Assembly (NCBI GenBank): GCA_032433595.1
Contig: JASWJB010000312.1
Location: 1 to 52,639 of the forward strand
Direction: 5' to 3'
DNA: 52,639 bases
Source: Conoideocrella luteorostrata
Taxonomy: Eukaryota; Ascomycota; Sordariomycetes; Hypocreales; Clavicipitaceae
Shown: in pieces, positions 1-11,055 of the stretch
Position numbering within the stretch: position 1 is the stretch's first letter
Layout: each line of letters opens with the position of its first letter
Made by a program: the position numbers and the translations under genes
The notes under the pieces: model-generated
The model's database searches: none
Seen by the model: only the letters and a program-made list of their open reading frames with translations
What the model was told of the DNA's origin: nothing

Positions 1-2157
1 TTTTACTTTATTTTATTTTATTTTGCTCTTCAAAGTTCATACAGCCTACCGCGGCAGGTCTAAAGCTCACAATTTATGAAGCTCTGGAAATACTCTAGGG
101 CCCCCGTGGCGCAGCAAAAACGCAGATGCTTTGTCAGGCACTGTACAATGCTCCGTGCTCCGTACATGGCGCTGTATTTCTTTCAAACAAGCATCACCAC
201 TTGGCAACCGCCAATAGGAACCAGACTGATGGGAATACGGATGACTCAAGCCAATTTGTAAGGGAGCCGTTCGAACAACCGTACTCCGTATTCCATTTTA
301 GTATCAACATGCCAATCCAAAAGTCCACGTTGGGCTTGAAATAGCCACCATCGTCGCGCCACAGCTGCACAAGGGCAGGAGGGACCAACAGCGAACCCAT
401 GGTTACGCTGAGGCCACTTGGACCGCCACGGACGGACGATTCGCAAACTAAGACAGTGGCTGTTATCATCATCGCTGTTATCGGACTGCAAATGTCCCAA
501 GATTGGGTGGCAAAAACGCCAGCTGCTTTAAAGTGCCGTGAGTGCCAATCAACAGCGTACCTGGCAACGTGGCACGACAGGGAGCAGGCAGGAGGCAGCC
601 GGAGGTAGAGTTACTACCCCGTACGGAGTACTCCGTAGTCGATTCGATACTATTCATCCTCAACACTCGGTGCCACTCGACGCCGACTTATTCCTAGTGT
701 TTGAGTCGTCCGTACTGACTGCCATTTCATCGCGCAAACGAAAGATTGCGTGTTTCCAACCTCATTTATCACATAACAGGACCTCGATTTACCTACTTAA
801 CGTTGAGTAGACAGCTATGTTTTCGAGCGCAGTGCCGAATTACATATTCTCGCATGGAGGGAGTACTCCGTACTCTACCGACAAATGCCAGGATTGACGT
901 CCCTCCCCCTATTGGGGTGTTGTGCAGCCTGGCTGTACGGAGTAATCGGTGGTCTTATTTCGCTTATTGCTAAAAATTCGTATTTCTTACTACTTACTCC
1001 GTACTCCTTACAATAAGGATGATTAACACCCTTTCCTCTCCCTTGCAAGCATCCCAAGTGTTCACTCCGTTCACCGGACCATCCCGACCAGCCGTGTTTG
1101 GCATATATTGTGTTGTATTCTTCGCATCCGCACGATGGGACATGACTGTATTATTTTGGAGAGAAAAGCAGACAAGTTTCTGGAGGAGCTTTTTATTAAA
1201 ACCCGACAAATTCTTTTGACTGAGCGCTGCACATTCCCTGCATTGCGTCAGGTAATCTCCCCAATTCAGCATCCCTTGTCCCTGAACATCAAAAGCCTGC
1301 AACCTCTTCGTACAGGATGTTGCTTCACAAGACTGCAGCTGTTACGGGTTTTCTGCCAGTTGCTGACAATAACACGGGTTACGGAACTGCCGTTTCTCCA
1401 TATTTCATCCGTAACATTCTTCATACATGCACATAGATAAGCACATGGTCTTCTAACTGTAGGACTGGAGCCGTGCCACGATCACAGACCGTAGGACTCT
1501 TCGTAAGACAAGTCTTCGCACGAGGATCGCTAAAGCAGTTTGTACCATTCCCATGTATACCGGTACAGGACGAATTTGTTTCATGGCTGGTTATTGGGGC
1601 TGCTATTCAGTATACAACCCTCCGCCTGTGTTTTCCATTGAACACGCAACCTTTGCGTGGATTGTCCATAGGGGGTTCTAGAGCTACATCTCTGGTCCGG
1701 CAACATTGACTGATAGTTAGCCGCGGGACGGAGTATTCGAACGGCCATTCACAGTGAGATAAGTTAGTTAGTAGCTTGACTATTGCAGCTCATTCATGTT
1801 CTGCTTCAATGGTATGAACGGCATGCCATGAAACCCATCGAATTGCTCATGTTTCTTCCAACATCACCAATGCGCCTCACGCAGTGGACACATACAGAAC
1901 GGAGTCCCTACCCTAGGGTTCTATGGTCCGCGCTAACCCCCTGTCTCGGACCGGCTAGTTCCGCCGCGAGGCAAAGAATTTCCAATTGCACGTTCAACGA
2001 AAACTGCCAATAACTCCAAATAACAAGCGACTTCCATTTCCCGACCTGGCGCCGAGACCATCCAACTTCACCAACGGGAGACAGGGCCGTTGTGCAATCA
2101 ATTCTAACCTACAGGAGCTGCATTTTGCTTTTACCAGTCGACGGCGAACCAACCACA
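1..2157. other. Noncoding region upstream of the uL24m gene
   Basis: I see no open frame here with recognisable protein features; all frames are short and compositionally random. The stretch carries several copies of the dispersed TACTCCGTA motif, near 622-637, 864-872, 935 and 996. I saw no tRNA or rRNA signature. The last few hundred bases must contain the promoter and 5' leader of the ribosomal protein gene that follows. Confidence 0.6.
622..637. repeat. 16 bp palindrome TACGGAGTACTCCGTA
   Basis: This is a perfect 16 bp palindrome and one of the dispersed intergenic family. It contains CGG and CCG triplets six bases apart, a layout compatible with a zinc-cluster (Zn2Cys6) dimer site. That functional reading is inference only. 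Confidence 0.7.
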
Positions 2158-3342
2158 ATGCAGAAGCTCGTCAAGCGAGCTGCCCAGGCTCAGCGCCAGG
2201 CAACCCGCCGGGCTCAGCAGCGGATGGAGCAGGAGAATATCGACAATAGAATACGGAATCGCCAGGCTTTAAGGAGTGCCGTCTCCGAAGTCAGACAGAA
2301 CCTCAAGGACGCGCGGCAGGCGAGAAAGGAAGACTGGGAGATGGGTCCCCTGGCACCGAAGCGAGACTTGGGATTCAACAACTACGGAGCGTTCAAGGAG
2401 TCCGTGCGACAGGACTGGACAAATTATGGCTTGCATCAGGCGAGGCCGCAGCTTGTTGAAAAGCGATGCGCATGGGCCGGTGGTGTCCGACAGCTTAATC
2501 TTGCCCCTCAAGACCGGGTTGTCATTTTGGACGGCCCTGACAAGGGCAAGATCGATCGTATCAAGGACGTTCAGGCGGAAAATGGAACAGTTACTTTGGA
2601 AGTCCACCATAGGGTATGTGTGAAACAAGCTTCGGCCTGCGCTGGGGAGGGAGAATATTACGTTTACTGACCTCGATTGCAAATGCAGGCACTTTCAGTC
2701 GGGATGTTCGACAATCCTGCTCGATCGCAATCAATGCCCATCTCGATCGACTCAATCCGCCTTGTCTATCCTATTACCGACCCCGAAACCGGCATAACCA
2801 AGGACGTCATCATTAACCAGCTCAAAGCCGTGCCGCCAAATATGCAGTCTTCTAACATGTCACTCGACCGGTGGCAGTTTGGCAAGAAATGGGACCGACT
2901 TGTCCCGAGCCTCAACAAGGTCATTCCATGGCCCGAGGTGGAGGTACCGGAGTTCGAAGCTACAAAGTCAGACACTGTCCGGGAGCAGGTCGAAGAACGA
3001 ACCTTTTACTACAACCTATTGGCGCCTCCCATGCCCGACCAGGTCCTCGATGAGCTGCGGAACAAGTACTCGAGATTTAGAACCCGTCACGAGCCTTGGT
3101 ACATTGAGCAGAAGGAGATGGAGGAAGCTGCTAAGAAGGGCCGCCTGGAGGCCATCAAATCTATGCAGACGCCACTGGAGGAGTTCCACGAGCGGCAGAG
3201 AGAACTACGGGATACCGTGGGAGAGCTGGAGCTACCAGAGGAGATGCTGGAGAGGATTGGGGAATTCATGGCGAAGAAGAAGGAGATTGCTTTGAACCAC
3301 GCTGGTATGTCAGAGGTATCGGCACAAACACCCACACAATAA
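2158..3342 (+). CDS. MRPL40: Mitochondrial large-subunit ribosomal protein uL24m (MRPL40 type)
   Basis: Two exons, 2158-2613 and 2689-3342, encode about 369 residues. The 75 bp intron has GTATGT at its start, a CTGAC branch-like site and a CAG end, and splicing keeps the frame at a codon boundary. A KOW motif (VVILDGPDKGKIDRIKDV) lies near residues 120-140, as in L24 proteins of mitoribosomes, which bind the 23S-like rRNA and sit near the exit tunnel. The N-terminus (MQKLVKRAAQAQRQATRR) is basic and resembles a mitochondrial targeting region. The C-terminal half is a long charged extension typical of fungal mitochondrial L24, with WYIEQKEMEE and helical segments. The ATG at 2158 follows an AACCACA context and is the first that gives the basic N-terminus; an in-frame ATG lies further upstream at 2092. 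Family assignment is strong, exact symbol less so. Confidence 0.88.
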
Positions 3343-4010
3343 GGAAGAGGACGTCCCTTCAACGCGATGGATTGGTGCTGGTAGAGATGTACGAGCTGAC
3401 ATGTACATTGTCCTACTGTGATGGCTTTGCCGTCAAGTGGGGGAACATGTTGTATTTGTAGTTGGTAGATATTCTGTACAATGATGAAGCGCAATAGACG
3501 CACAATTCCTGCTGCAGGTAGACCGAACCTTGCTAGTGTACATACTATTAGTAGAAATTCTGGTCAGCGGTCAAGGGTTGGTTCTTGAGGTCGCGGCAAT
3601 CACGTTGGGACAAGCGGCCATTGAACGCCGTATGTGGGCTGCCACATGAGTGTGCCATGATACGTATGCTTGGAATTTACAGCGGAGGTATATGTGTACG
3701 GTTATGGATCGATCCCAATTGTTGGCGATGGTCAAACGGTCAAATTAGTAAAACAGAGAAATTGGCAAATATGTGAAGAAGAACCCTCGGGGTGCTTGGG
3801 TTTAAGCTTCTCCTAGCCAGATTAAATGCTTTGGGCGAACTCCCCCACTAATAGCTTGGCTATTATATGAGATATGAGCCTCCCCATAACGCCGTACCAT
3901 CAACCAAGTCCCAGGATCCGTTTGAATAGAGTACATAAAAGCTGTGACTTGCAAGACAATTGCAATTACTGCTCCGAGCCCCCCTGACTAGCAGCATCCT
4001 TGGCTACAAC

Positions 4011-4125
4011 TCACTCATTCACTCACTCACTTACTCACCCACACACACGCTCACCCATACATACACTCGCTCACCCACCCTCCCACACACTCACTCACTC
4101 GCTCACCCACCCACTCGCTCACTCG
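4011..4125. repeat. CTCA/CCCA/CACA low-complexity tract
   Basis: Imperfect tandem tetranucleotides (CTCA, CCCA, CACA) run for about 115 bases. The short frames across it encode only repeats of Ser, Thr, His and Pro. I regard this as a simple-sequence tract and not as coding. Confidence 0.8.
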
Positions 4126-4246
4126 TGCCAAAATTTCACCGACCATCGGGTTCCGGCTGATTCCTAATAAAGTAACGGGCCGACAACCCCACAATAGCTC
4201 CCACCTCACGGAGTACAGTTCGCTGAAAACAGCTTGTCTGCCAGGC

Positions 4247-4316
4247 GGGTGAAGAATTACACGACCCCTCGGTCGCTGTGGCTGGGCGGACCAAGGGGTC
4301 GTGTAATTTTTCACCC
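4247..4316. repeat. 70 nt near-perfect hairpin (inverted repeat)
   Basis: The arm at 4247-4269 (GGGTGAAGAATTACACGACC and onward) is complementary to 4294-4316 with a single difference, which would be a G:U pair in RNA. After one C/A mismatch, four more pairs (4271-4274 with 4289-4292) extend the stem to about 28 positions, closed by a loop of about 14 nt. It lies some 300 bases before the ureG start. It could be a foldback element, a short-RNA precursor or a cruciform-forming site; the sequence does not decide between them. Confidence 0.8.
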
Positions 4317-4611
4317 CCATGTCTGCTTAGGAAAACGAGGCTGTATCAACCCCACCACCATCCACCACACAAAGTTTAGTTGGTAACTAACTCGTCACTG
4401 ACAGCTCCAAGCTGGCTCTGCATGCGGCGTCGCCATTCGGATGTACACTGAACGTTCCCCTCTTTCTTGGCCCTGATCAGATCACTTTTCTGCTTTCTTC
4501 ATGCAAGATCAGCTCAATTCTTTTGGTCTGATTTAACCGGATCGTTTCCCACTTTGCTTCTTTGAGAAGAAAGAATATCACCTGCGACTCAGAAGCAACA
4601 GACGTTCAGCT

Positions 4612-5832
4612 ATGTCGCATCCACATTCGCACGACTGGGCCGCCTCGCACTCCCACGATGGGTTTCCGGCGCAGGAACATGGCCATTCGCACAACTGGGC
4701 CACCTCGCACTCCCACGATGGGTTTCCGGCGCAGGAACATGGCCGTTCGCACAACTGGGCCACCTCGCACTCCCACGATAGGTTTCCGGCGCAGGAACAT
4801 GGCCATTCGCACGACTGGCCCACCTCGCACTCCCACGATAGGTTTCTGCCGCAGGGACGTGGCCGTGTGCACGACTGGGCCATCTCGCAATCCCACGATG
4901 GGTTTTCCGCGCAGGAACATGGCCATTCGCACGAGGTTTTGGACGGGCCAGGAAGTTATGTTGGTAGGGAGATGCCCATTGTCGAGGGGAGGGATTGGTC
5001 TGATCGAGCCTTTACGGTTGGTATTGGAGGGTATGTCTATGCCTCCCCCTCCCACCCATCAACTGCTCAATACTGGCCCACAGCACGACGATGATTTAAT
5101 TTACTACGATGAAACCTATACACACACACACACACACATATATATATATTCAAAAAATAAACAGGATGAACTAACGAAAAGTCCTGTAGGCCCGTTGGCT
5201 CCGGCAAAACCGCCCTCATGCTAGCTCTTTGTCTGGCGCTGCGCTCGAAATATTCCCTCGCGGCCGTCACAAACGACATCTTCACCCGCGAAGACGCTGA
5301 ATTCCTGACCCGGCACGCCGCGCTTCCACCGGAGCGCATCCGAGCCATCGAGACAGGCGGCTGTCCTCACGCGGCTGTCCGGGAAGACATCTCCACCAAT
5401 CTCGCCGCCCTGGAGGATCTCCACGCCAAGTTCTCGTCCGACTTGCTTCTCATTGAGTCTGGCGGCGATAACCTGGCGGCGAATTACTCGCGCGAGCTGG
5501 CTGATTTCATCATCTACGTGATTGACGTTAGTGGGGGGGATAAGGTGCCTCGTAAGGGAGGCCCGGGGATCACGCAGAGTGATTTGCTCGTGGTGAATAA
5601 GACGGACTTGGCGGAGGCGGTGGGTGCGGATCTGGGCGTCATGGAGAGGGATGCGAGGAAGATGAGGGAGGGGGGTCCGACGGTGTTTGCGCAGGTGAAG
5701 AAGGATGTTGGCGTGGATCATATTGTGAATCTGATTCTGAGTGCTTGGAAAGCGAGTGGTGCGGAGGAGGAGAGGGTGAGGCAGGGCGGTCCACGGCCGA
5801 CCCCAGGTTTGGAAGCGCTGGAGAGGAACTAA
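4612..5832 (+). CDS. ureG: Urease accessory GTPase UreG
   Basis: Two exons, 4612-5030 and 5190-5832, encode about 353 residues. UreG is the SIMIBI-class GTPase that, with UreD and UreF, delivers nickel to apo-urease in the cytosol. The P-loop GPVGSGKT (about residues 140-147) is split by the intron right after GIGG, and splicing restores it exactly. Downstream are [13 protein letters not shown], the metal-binding Cys-Pro-His in GGCPHAA, ESGGDN and the guanine-specificity motif NKTDL. The sequence [17 protein letters not shown] before the P-loop is typical of fungal UreG. The N-terminal ~105 residues are built from a 20-residue His-rich unit repeated five times, longer than the short His stretch I associate with the family; it may store or bind nickel. 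The 159 bp intron holds a CA/TA microsatellite and has CTAAC before its TAG end. Confidence 0.93.
4621..4934 (+). repeat. 60 bp minisatellite inside the ureG coding sequence
   Basis: Five consecutive 60 bp units (4621-4680, 4681-4740, 4741-4800, 4801-4860, 4861-4920) plus a 14-base partial sixth are visible. Units 1-3 are nearly identical; units 4 and 5 have diverged. Each encodes 20 residues with a core like [20 protein letters not shown], with about five histidines. Because 60 is divisible by three, copy-number change keeps the frame. Confidence 0.95.
5118..5149. repeat. CA/TA microsatellite in the ureG intron
   Basis: A run of CA dinucleotides followed by TA dinucleotides lies within the single ureG intron. 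It makes that intron longer than most in this window. Confidence 0.9.
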
Positions 5833-6034
5833 TAAGTCGAGTAGTTTTGTACGGCTGTGAATGCGGAGGGGCATCGTGGAATTTAGGAATAAGTCAAACA
5901 AAAAAAAAAAGGAGTAAATTTATCAGCGCCAATCATGACCCCAGAGAGGTATATATATATATGCTTCGTCTACCGGTGTAAAGCCTTCCTCCGTTTTAGT
6001 TACCGACCCGATTCATATGATGTAATTCATCCCA

Positions 6035-8542
6035 TCATTCCATCGTCACATCTTCCGTTTGGTCCTGACGCTGCCCAGCAAACCCAGCGGCAGTCTCCAG
6101 AAGCGGCCCCTGAATGGGCGTCGCACTCCGAGGCCACATGCGCTTATACAGGCTCACACCAACCGCATCTTGAGGATTAATACGCCCGTCAAACGTGGCC
6201 TTGAAGTACCCATGCGTTCCGAGCGGTTCCTTAACGAAACCGGTTCTGCCCCTTCTCGTCCACAGAGGTAAAGCCTTGAACCATTCCACATCCTCGCGGT
6301 TGAAGAACATGTAGCGGACGGTAACGATCTTCTTGTGGATGTGGTACGGGTGACCCGTGAGTATAATCCTTTTGGCAACAACCCTTGATGTTGACGGTGG
6401 CAAGGCGGTACCACTACCGATCAGCGTCAGACCGATATCCTCTTCGCCATCGGCATTTGTGCTCCCTACAGCGGTGCGCTTGAAAAACACGACCGGCACG
6501 GCACCCCACGTGACGGGTCCCATGAACGCTGCAATTGCGCTTTGGCCAGGGTGCAAGTATCGACAAAACTTATGGACGTCGTTGGGCGTTGAACCCGGGT
6601 GTGAGAAGATGGGCTTGATGACCATTCTGCGGGGACCGCATTGTGCGATAATCTCCTCTTTGGATTTGACGGATTTTCCATAGTCCGTACTCAAGTTGAA
6701 CAAGTAGTTCAGAGAGGTCTTTTTGTTTTCGTGACGGAGGAGGGAGAACAGAGTGACGGGGGAGCTGGGTTTGTATGATGCGGCTACGGAGGGGGCGACA
6801 CCTCTGATGTAGATGTGGACGCGGGTTCCGGGGGCAACGCCGCCGACGAGTGCTTCCCGGACGGCTCTTGACCGGGACGAGTTGTAGTCGGGAATCTGGA
6901 GGAGGCGTTTCCATTCTTCGGGCTCATACGCGCGGTCTTCGTCCTCCTGCCAGGGACTGGTGCGTAAACTCTTGAGACCTCTGTAGCGGGCTAGCCTCTC
7001 GCGAGCCAGGACATTGGGGTGCAGCTCGATCTCGTCGGGGAACTCTTTGTCGTCTTCCGCTTCGTCGCGCTTGCGGGAGCGAAATTGGGCAAGTTGCTGA
7101 GCGTCCTCATTCTCATCGGGGACGTCCATCATCTCAGACTGGGGATACTCGGACGGACTGGCCTCAGTGGGCTCAGGTTGGGCGTATCCTTCTATGCCAT
7201 CTTCGGCTCCAATCTCCTCATTTTGGTCCTTCTCGTCATCCATTTCAATGTCCTCCATGTCGGAGCCCGAGTCGGAGACGTCGTCTAGGTACCAAGCGGA
7301 TTGGTAACTGGACGTACCCTTGGGAACTTTCTTTTTGATCTTCTTCTCCTCTTCGTCTTCGTCGGTGAAGTAGTGGTGCTCGTCTAGCAAGACGCCTTTT
7401 TTAGGGGCAGGTTCGGTTATTATGGCGGCATCATCGTCGGCGTCCATGACTACGTCCTCTGGCGCGAGCTCGTTCAAATCGTCCCGGTCCTCGGATGGCT
7501 CCTCTAGAGTCTTGTCTGTATCTTCGATAGACATATCCTCCCCCTTCTTGGCGAACTTAGGCAGAGGCGCTGCCATAATCTTCTCGATTTGATATGCGCC
7601 CAGATCGCCGATTTGCACCAACCGATCGGCTTTCAAGCCTCTGCCTCGAACAACACCGGTGATGATGGTGGGCTCGGATTCATTAGTTGCAAATTTGACA
7701 TCTTCCGCCAACATCCAGCTTCTGTCGTCTCTCCAGCGAACGCCCTTCGGTGTTGTGTTACATAGGGATCGCATCAGGTTGGAGCATTCCTGTCTGCTGT
7801 CGAGGCTGTAAACTTTCTCCTGTTCGGGGTGGAAGTGAGTAATGAATGACTTGAGAGACCCTACGGTGGCCGTTCTTTGCTTGGCCGGCTCGACCTTGTC
7901 CAGACCCTGAACCAGGGTGAAGAGGGTTGACATGCCCTGGCTCTCGATACTTCGCAGAATCAACTCTCCCAATGAATCCACCTCTTCGTGGGCGGAAAGA
8001 ATAATGACGACGAAGTCGGCAACTCGCGCAGCATCTAGACAAGTGCTGAGATCGCGCTGCAGGGGAACATATTGAAGTTTCTGTTTAAACCGATCAACAG
8101 ATACTCGGAAGTTGCCCTCCTGTACATTGGCTTCAATGTCCAGACTGTCGTTTAGTTGTTTGATGGCTGTCGTGGCATCACCGTCTGCGCAAAGGGGAAC
8201 AACGGCAACAACCCGAGGAGCGCCATCCTTGCCGGAAAATACGGATGTATCTTTCAGGTGCTCTTTGTGCTTGGTCAAGCGAGCCTGCTTGGCCTGGTTT
8301 CGTCTGTCGAACTTGGACATTACCTGCTGGTGGGGTGTCTTCCTCTGGCCCCGTTCGCTGGGGACTCGACCTGTAGGCTAAATATTAGAGAAGATGTAAG
8401 AATCATTAACCTCTTTTTTTTCGTAGCACATACCCTTAGCGCGATCCCTTAATTCGTGCTTGGATGCTGCCTTGGACTTGAAAGGCTTGTGAGACACCTT
8501 TGTGGTGGGGCGATGCGAATGATTCGCAACAGCGACGGGCAT
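6035..8542 (-). CDS. TSR1: Ribosome biogenesis protein TSR1
   Basis: On the minus strand exon 1 is 8542-8434 and exon 2 is 8370-6035, giving about 814 residues (yeast Tsr1 is about 790). The 63 bp intron begins GTATGT and ends CCTACAG; this acceptor, not the nearer TTTAG, keeps the frame. The short first exon encodes MPVAVANHSHRPTTKVSHK, then KSKAASKHELRDRAKG, and exon 2 starts GRVPSERGQRKTPHQQVMSK, the conserved N-terminus of the family. TSR1 resembles the GTPase BMS1 in architecture but lacks a working GTPase site; it binds late pre-40S particles in nucleus and cytoplasm and blocks premature factor binding. An acidic low-complexity stretch (about residues 330-460) and the C-terminal Bms1/Tsr1 domain (GPVTWGAVPVVFFKR, LTGHPYHIHKKIVTVRYMFF) are visible. 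It is divergent to UTP7, 455 bases away. Confidence 0.95.
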
Positions 8543-8997
8543 TTTGCCGTTGCCCCCAGCTTTGAATCGGAAGGGTAGAGACTCCAGATTGACTTGGAAT
8601 GGCTTGAGCGGTAATCAAGACCCAAAAAAAAAACAAAAAAGGATCGAAATGACAGTATGCCTGCCAACTTTCGCTATGCCGCTGGCTTCGATCAGGTCAG
8701 AAAGGTAGATAGTAAGTAGGTCAGTGATGGAGGGGTTGTGGTTATCAGGAAATTTTTGTGCGGCAGGGTATCGATAAAGGGTCGCGGGTCTAATGCGTGG
8801 GCAATTAGCCAATGACTGTGGGGCGATAACTGATCGAGTGCGCCAGGCGGTGGAAATTTTGTTTTGTACCGACGCCTATCCATGCCTCCATTCATCAAAG
8901 GGCAACCTCTTTTTCTATTTCCCACCCTGCATTGTAACGACCGTACCGATTTTATTAATTCAACGCATCCTACCGCGGCGGGTGAAGCGATTCGGCC
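8543..8997. promoter_or_regulatory. Shared divergent promoter of TSR1 and UTP7
   Basis: The 455 bases between the two start codons must hold both promoters. Visible elements are an AGCCAATG box (CCAAT) near 8808, two copies of GGAAATTTT (8748-8756 and 8852-8860), and GGCGATAAC at 8822. In budding yeast, ribosome biogenesis promoters carry RRPE (AAAATTTT-like) and PAC (GCGATGAG-like) sites. The resemblance here is partial and functional assignment is inference. An A-rich tract near 8622-8640 lies close to the TSR1 start. Confidence 0.5.
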
Positions 8998-10718
8998 ATG
9001 GAAGTCGACACAATTGACCAGTCCACCGCCAAAGTGCGCGAGAACGGCGCACTAGCCGTGGAGAAGACCCGGATGAGGCTCATGTCCAAGCATGAGAGAG
9101 AAAAGCTGCGTCGAGAACGGGAGGCCAACAGGAAATACGGTCGAGGTAAAGGAATCAACACCAAGAATATTAAAGACAAGAAGTTGCGGAGGAACCTGAA
9201 GCAACTCGAGAGCAAATACCAAGATGCAGCAGTCAAGGCGAAGGATGCCGAAATCTTGCTCGAAAACACAGGCGGCTTCCTCGAAGCCGAGGACGAGTTG
9301 GAAAAGACATACAAAGTTCGACAGAATGCTATTGCGGCAGAAGTCAGTGTGGCAATGGCCCAAAAGCGCTTCGATTTGAAACTCGATACTCTGGGCCCTT
9401 ATGTCTGCGACTACACGAGGAATGGTCGCGAGTTGTTGCTTGGCGGTCGGAAGGGCCATGTTGCCACCATGGATTGGCGAGAGGGCAAGCTCGGATGCGA
9501 GCTGCAGTTGGGCGAGACAATTCGGGATGTGAAGTGGCTGCACAATAATCAGTACTTTGCGGTGGCGCAGAAGAAGTACGTTTACATATATGATCGGAAC
9601 GGGGTGGAAATTCACAACTTGAGGAAGCACAACGAAGTCACTCATATGGAGTTTCTGCCGTATCATTTTATACTGGCGACGATTGTAAGTCCTCCAGCAT
9701 CGGCGGATATCCAAAGTTAGTTTTTTTCCTCTAACATTTGTCATAGGGAGCTGGTGGTGTAATTAAATACCAGGACACATCAACAGGTCAGCTCGTCGCG
9801 GAATTGCCTTCCAAGCTCGGACAGCCAATATCCATGGCGCAAAACCCTTACAATGCCGTCCTCCACGTTGGACACCAAAATGGCACAGTCACACTATGGT
9901 CACCCAACTCACAACAGCCCCTGGTGAAACTACTAGCACACCGCGGTCCGGTTCGAGCACTCGACGTGGACCGAGAAGGACGATATATGGTGTCTACTGG
10001 ACAGGACCTCAAGATGGCGGTATGGGATATCCGCATGTTCAAAGAAGTCAACAACTACTACACCTGGCAACCCGCCTCATCAGTGGCCATCTCCGATACC
10101 GGATTGACGGCGGTAGGCTGGGGCACCCAGACAACCATCTGGAAAGACCTATTTAACAAGAACAACGCGGTACAGGAAAAAGTGAAGAAACCATACATGC
10201 AATGGGGCTCAGAAGGCAAGCACATGGAACGAGTCCGATGGTGTCCGTACGAAGATATTCTCGGTGTGAGCCACGATGAGGGCTTCTCATCCCTCATCAT
10301 CCCCGGCGCCGGTGAAGCCAACTTTGATGCCCTGGAAGTCAACCCCTTCGAGACGGCCAAGCAACGGCAGGAATCCGAAGTCAAGGGACTTCTGAACAAG
10401 CTGGCGCCGGACATGATTGCCCTGGACCCCAACTTCATCGGCAACCTGGACCTGCGATCAGATGCGCAGAAGAAGGCGGAGAAGGATCTGGATGCGCCTG
10501 CTGTAGACATCGCCGAGGAGATCAGAAACAGGGCACGCGGCAAAAATGGCGCCTTGAGCAAGTACCTCAGGAAGCAGAGGAAGAAGAATGTCATCGACGA
10601 GAAGAGGATGCGGGTGGACGAGCTGTGGAACGAGCAGCAGAAGTTGAAGGACAAGAAGCGCAAGGAGGTGGAGGCAGATCTGGGACCGGCCTTGTCAAGA
10701 TTTGCAAAGAAAGACTAA
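8998..10718 (+). CDS. UTP7: U3 snoRNP / SSU processome WD40 protein UTP7
   Basis: Exons 8998-9684 and 9747-10718 encode about 552 residues. The 62 bp intron begins GTAAGT, has CTAAC and ends CATAG. UTP7 is a nucleolar component of the small-subunit processome, needed for early cleavages of pre-18S rRNA. A basic, charged N-terminus (about residues 20-90) precedes WD40 repeats: LAHRGPVRALDVDREGRYMV is a clear repeat. The family-specific C-terminal BING4CT domain follows from about residue 385 (GVSHDEGFSSLIIPGAGEAN, then FDALEVNPFE, and LAPDMIALDPNFIG). A basic tail (KYLRKQRKKNVIDEKR) closes the protein, as in nucleolar proteins. Divergent pairing with TSR1 suggests co-expression. The start chosen is the first ATG of the frame and gives a length close to yeast Utp7 (554). 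Confidence 0.95.
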
Positions 10719-11055
10719 GGAGCTGGGACGTTGGGCAGCTGTATATAATACCCCCGTCCTATTTGCATGTAAAATTGGCGTATCGAGGATTGAATTCACA
10801 TGAATTGCTGCATATCAAAGTGAATCTACCTTGTGTGTTTTGGTGACTTGTCAAACAATTTCCCAGCAAACACTTATCTATAACTACCATGCCCATTGAC
10901 CTCCGTACGAAGCACAAAACTGAAAGAAGCCCTTTGTGTCCTTGACGCCAACTTTTGTCCCGCTCATTTATCCATGGGTTTTGTTACTTTTGTACGTCCA
11001 GCCCAAATCCATCCGTATGATTGAGATGTATCCCTACCGCATGTTTCTTGCCAAC
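10719..11055. other. Convergent 3' region of UTP7 and PTH2
   Basis: Two genes end tail to tail here, and I see no frame of interest. The region should contain both polyadenylation sites; TATATAATA occurs at 10741-10749. Confidence 0.5.

Larger units (their letters stand above)
3343..4611. other. Noncoding region between uL24m and ureG
   Basis: No gene is visible here. The stretch contains a CTCA/CACA-rich low-complexity tract at about 4011-4125 and a strong hairpin at 4247-4316, described separately. Pyrimidine-rich DNA at 4450-4560 just before ureG fits a fungal promoter or 5' leader. Confidence 0.6.

Noticed and set aside
104..120. CCCCCGTGGCGCAGC resembling the 5' part of a tRNA with an A box
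   Set aside because: No D-loop pairing, anticodon stem or B box follows within 90 bases.
4562..5224. Long plus-strand frame of 220 codons and two minus-strand frames over the ureG repeats
   Set aside because: The 60 bp repeat length is divisible by three, so several frames stay open by necessity. Only the frame starting MSHPHSHDW joins in frame to the UreG P-loop.
5221..5901. 226-codon antisense frame over ureG exon 2
   Set aside because: It mirrors the conserved UreG GTPase domain on the other strand; the composition is a shadow of GC-rich codons and shows no motif.
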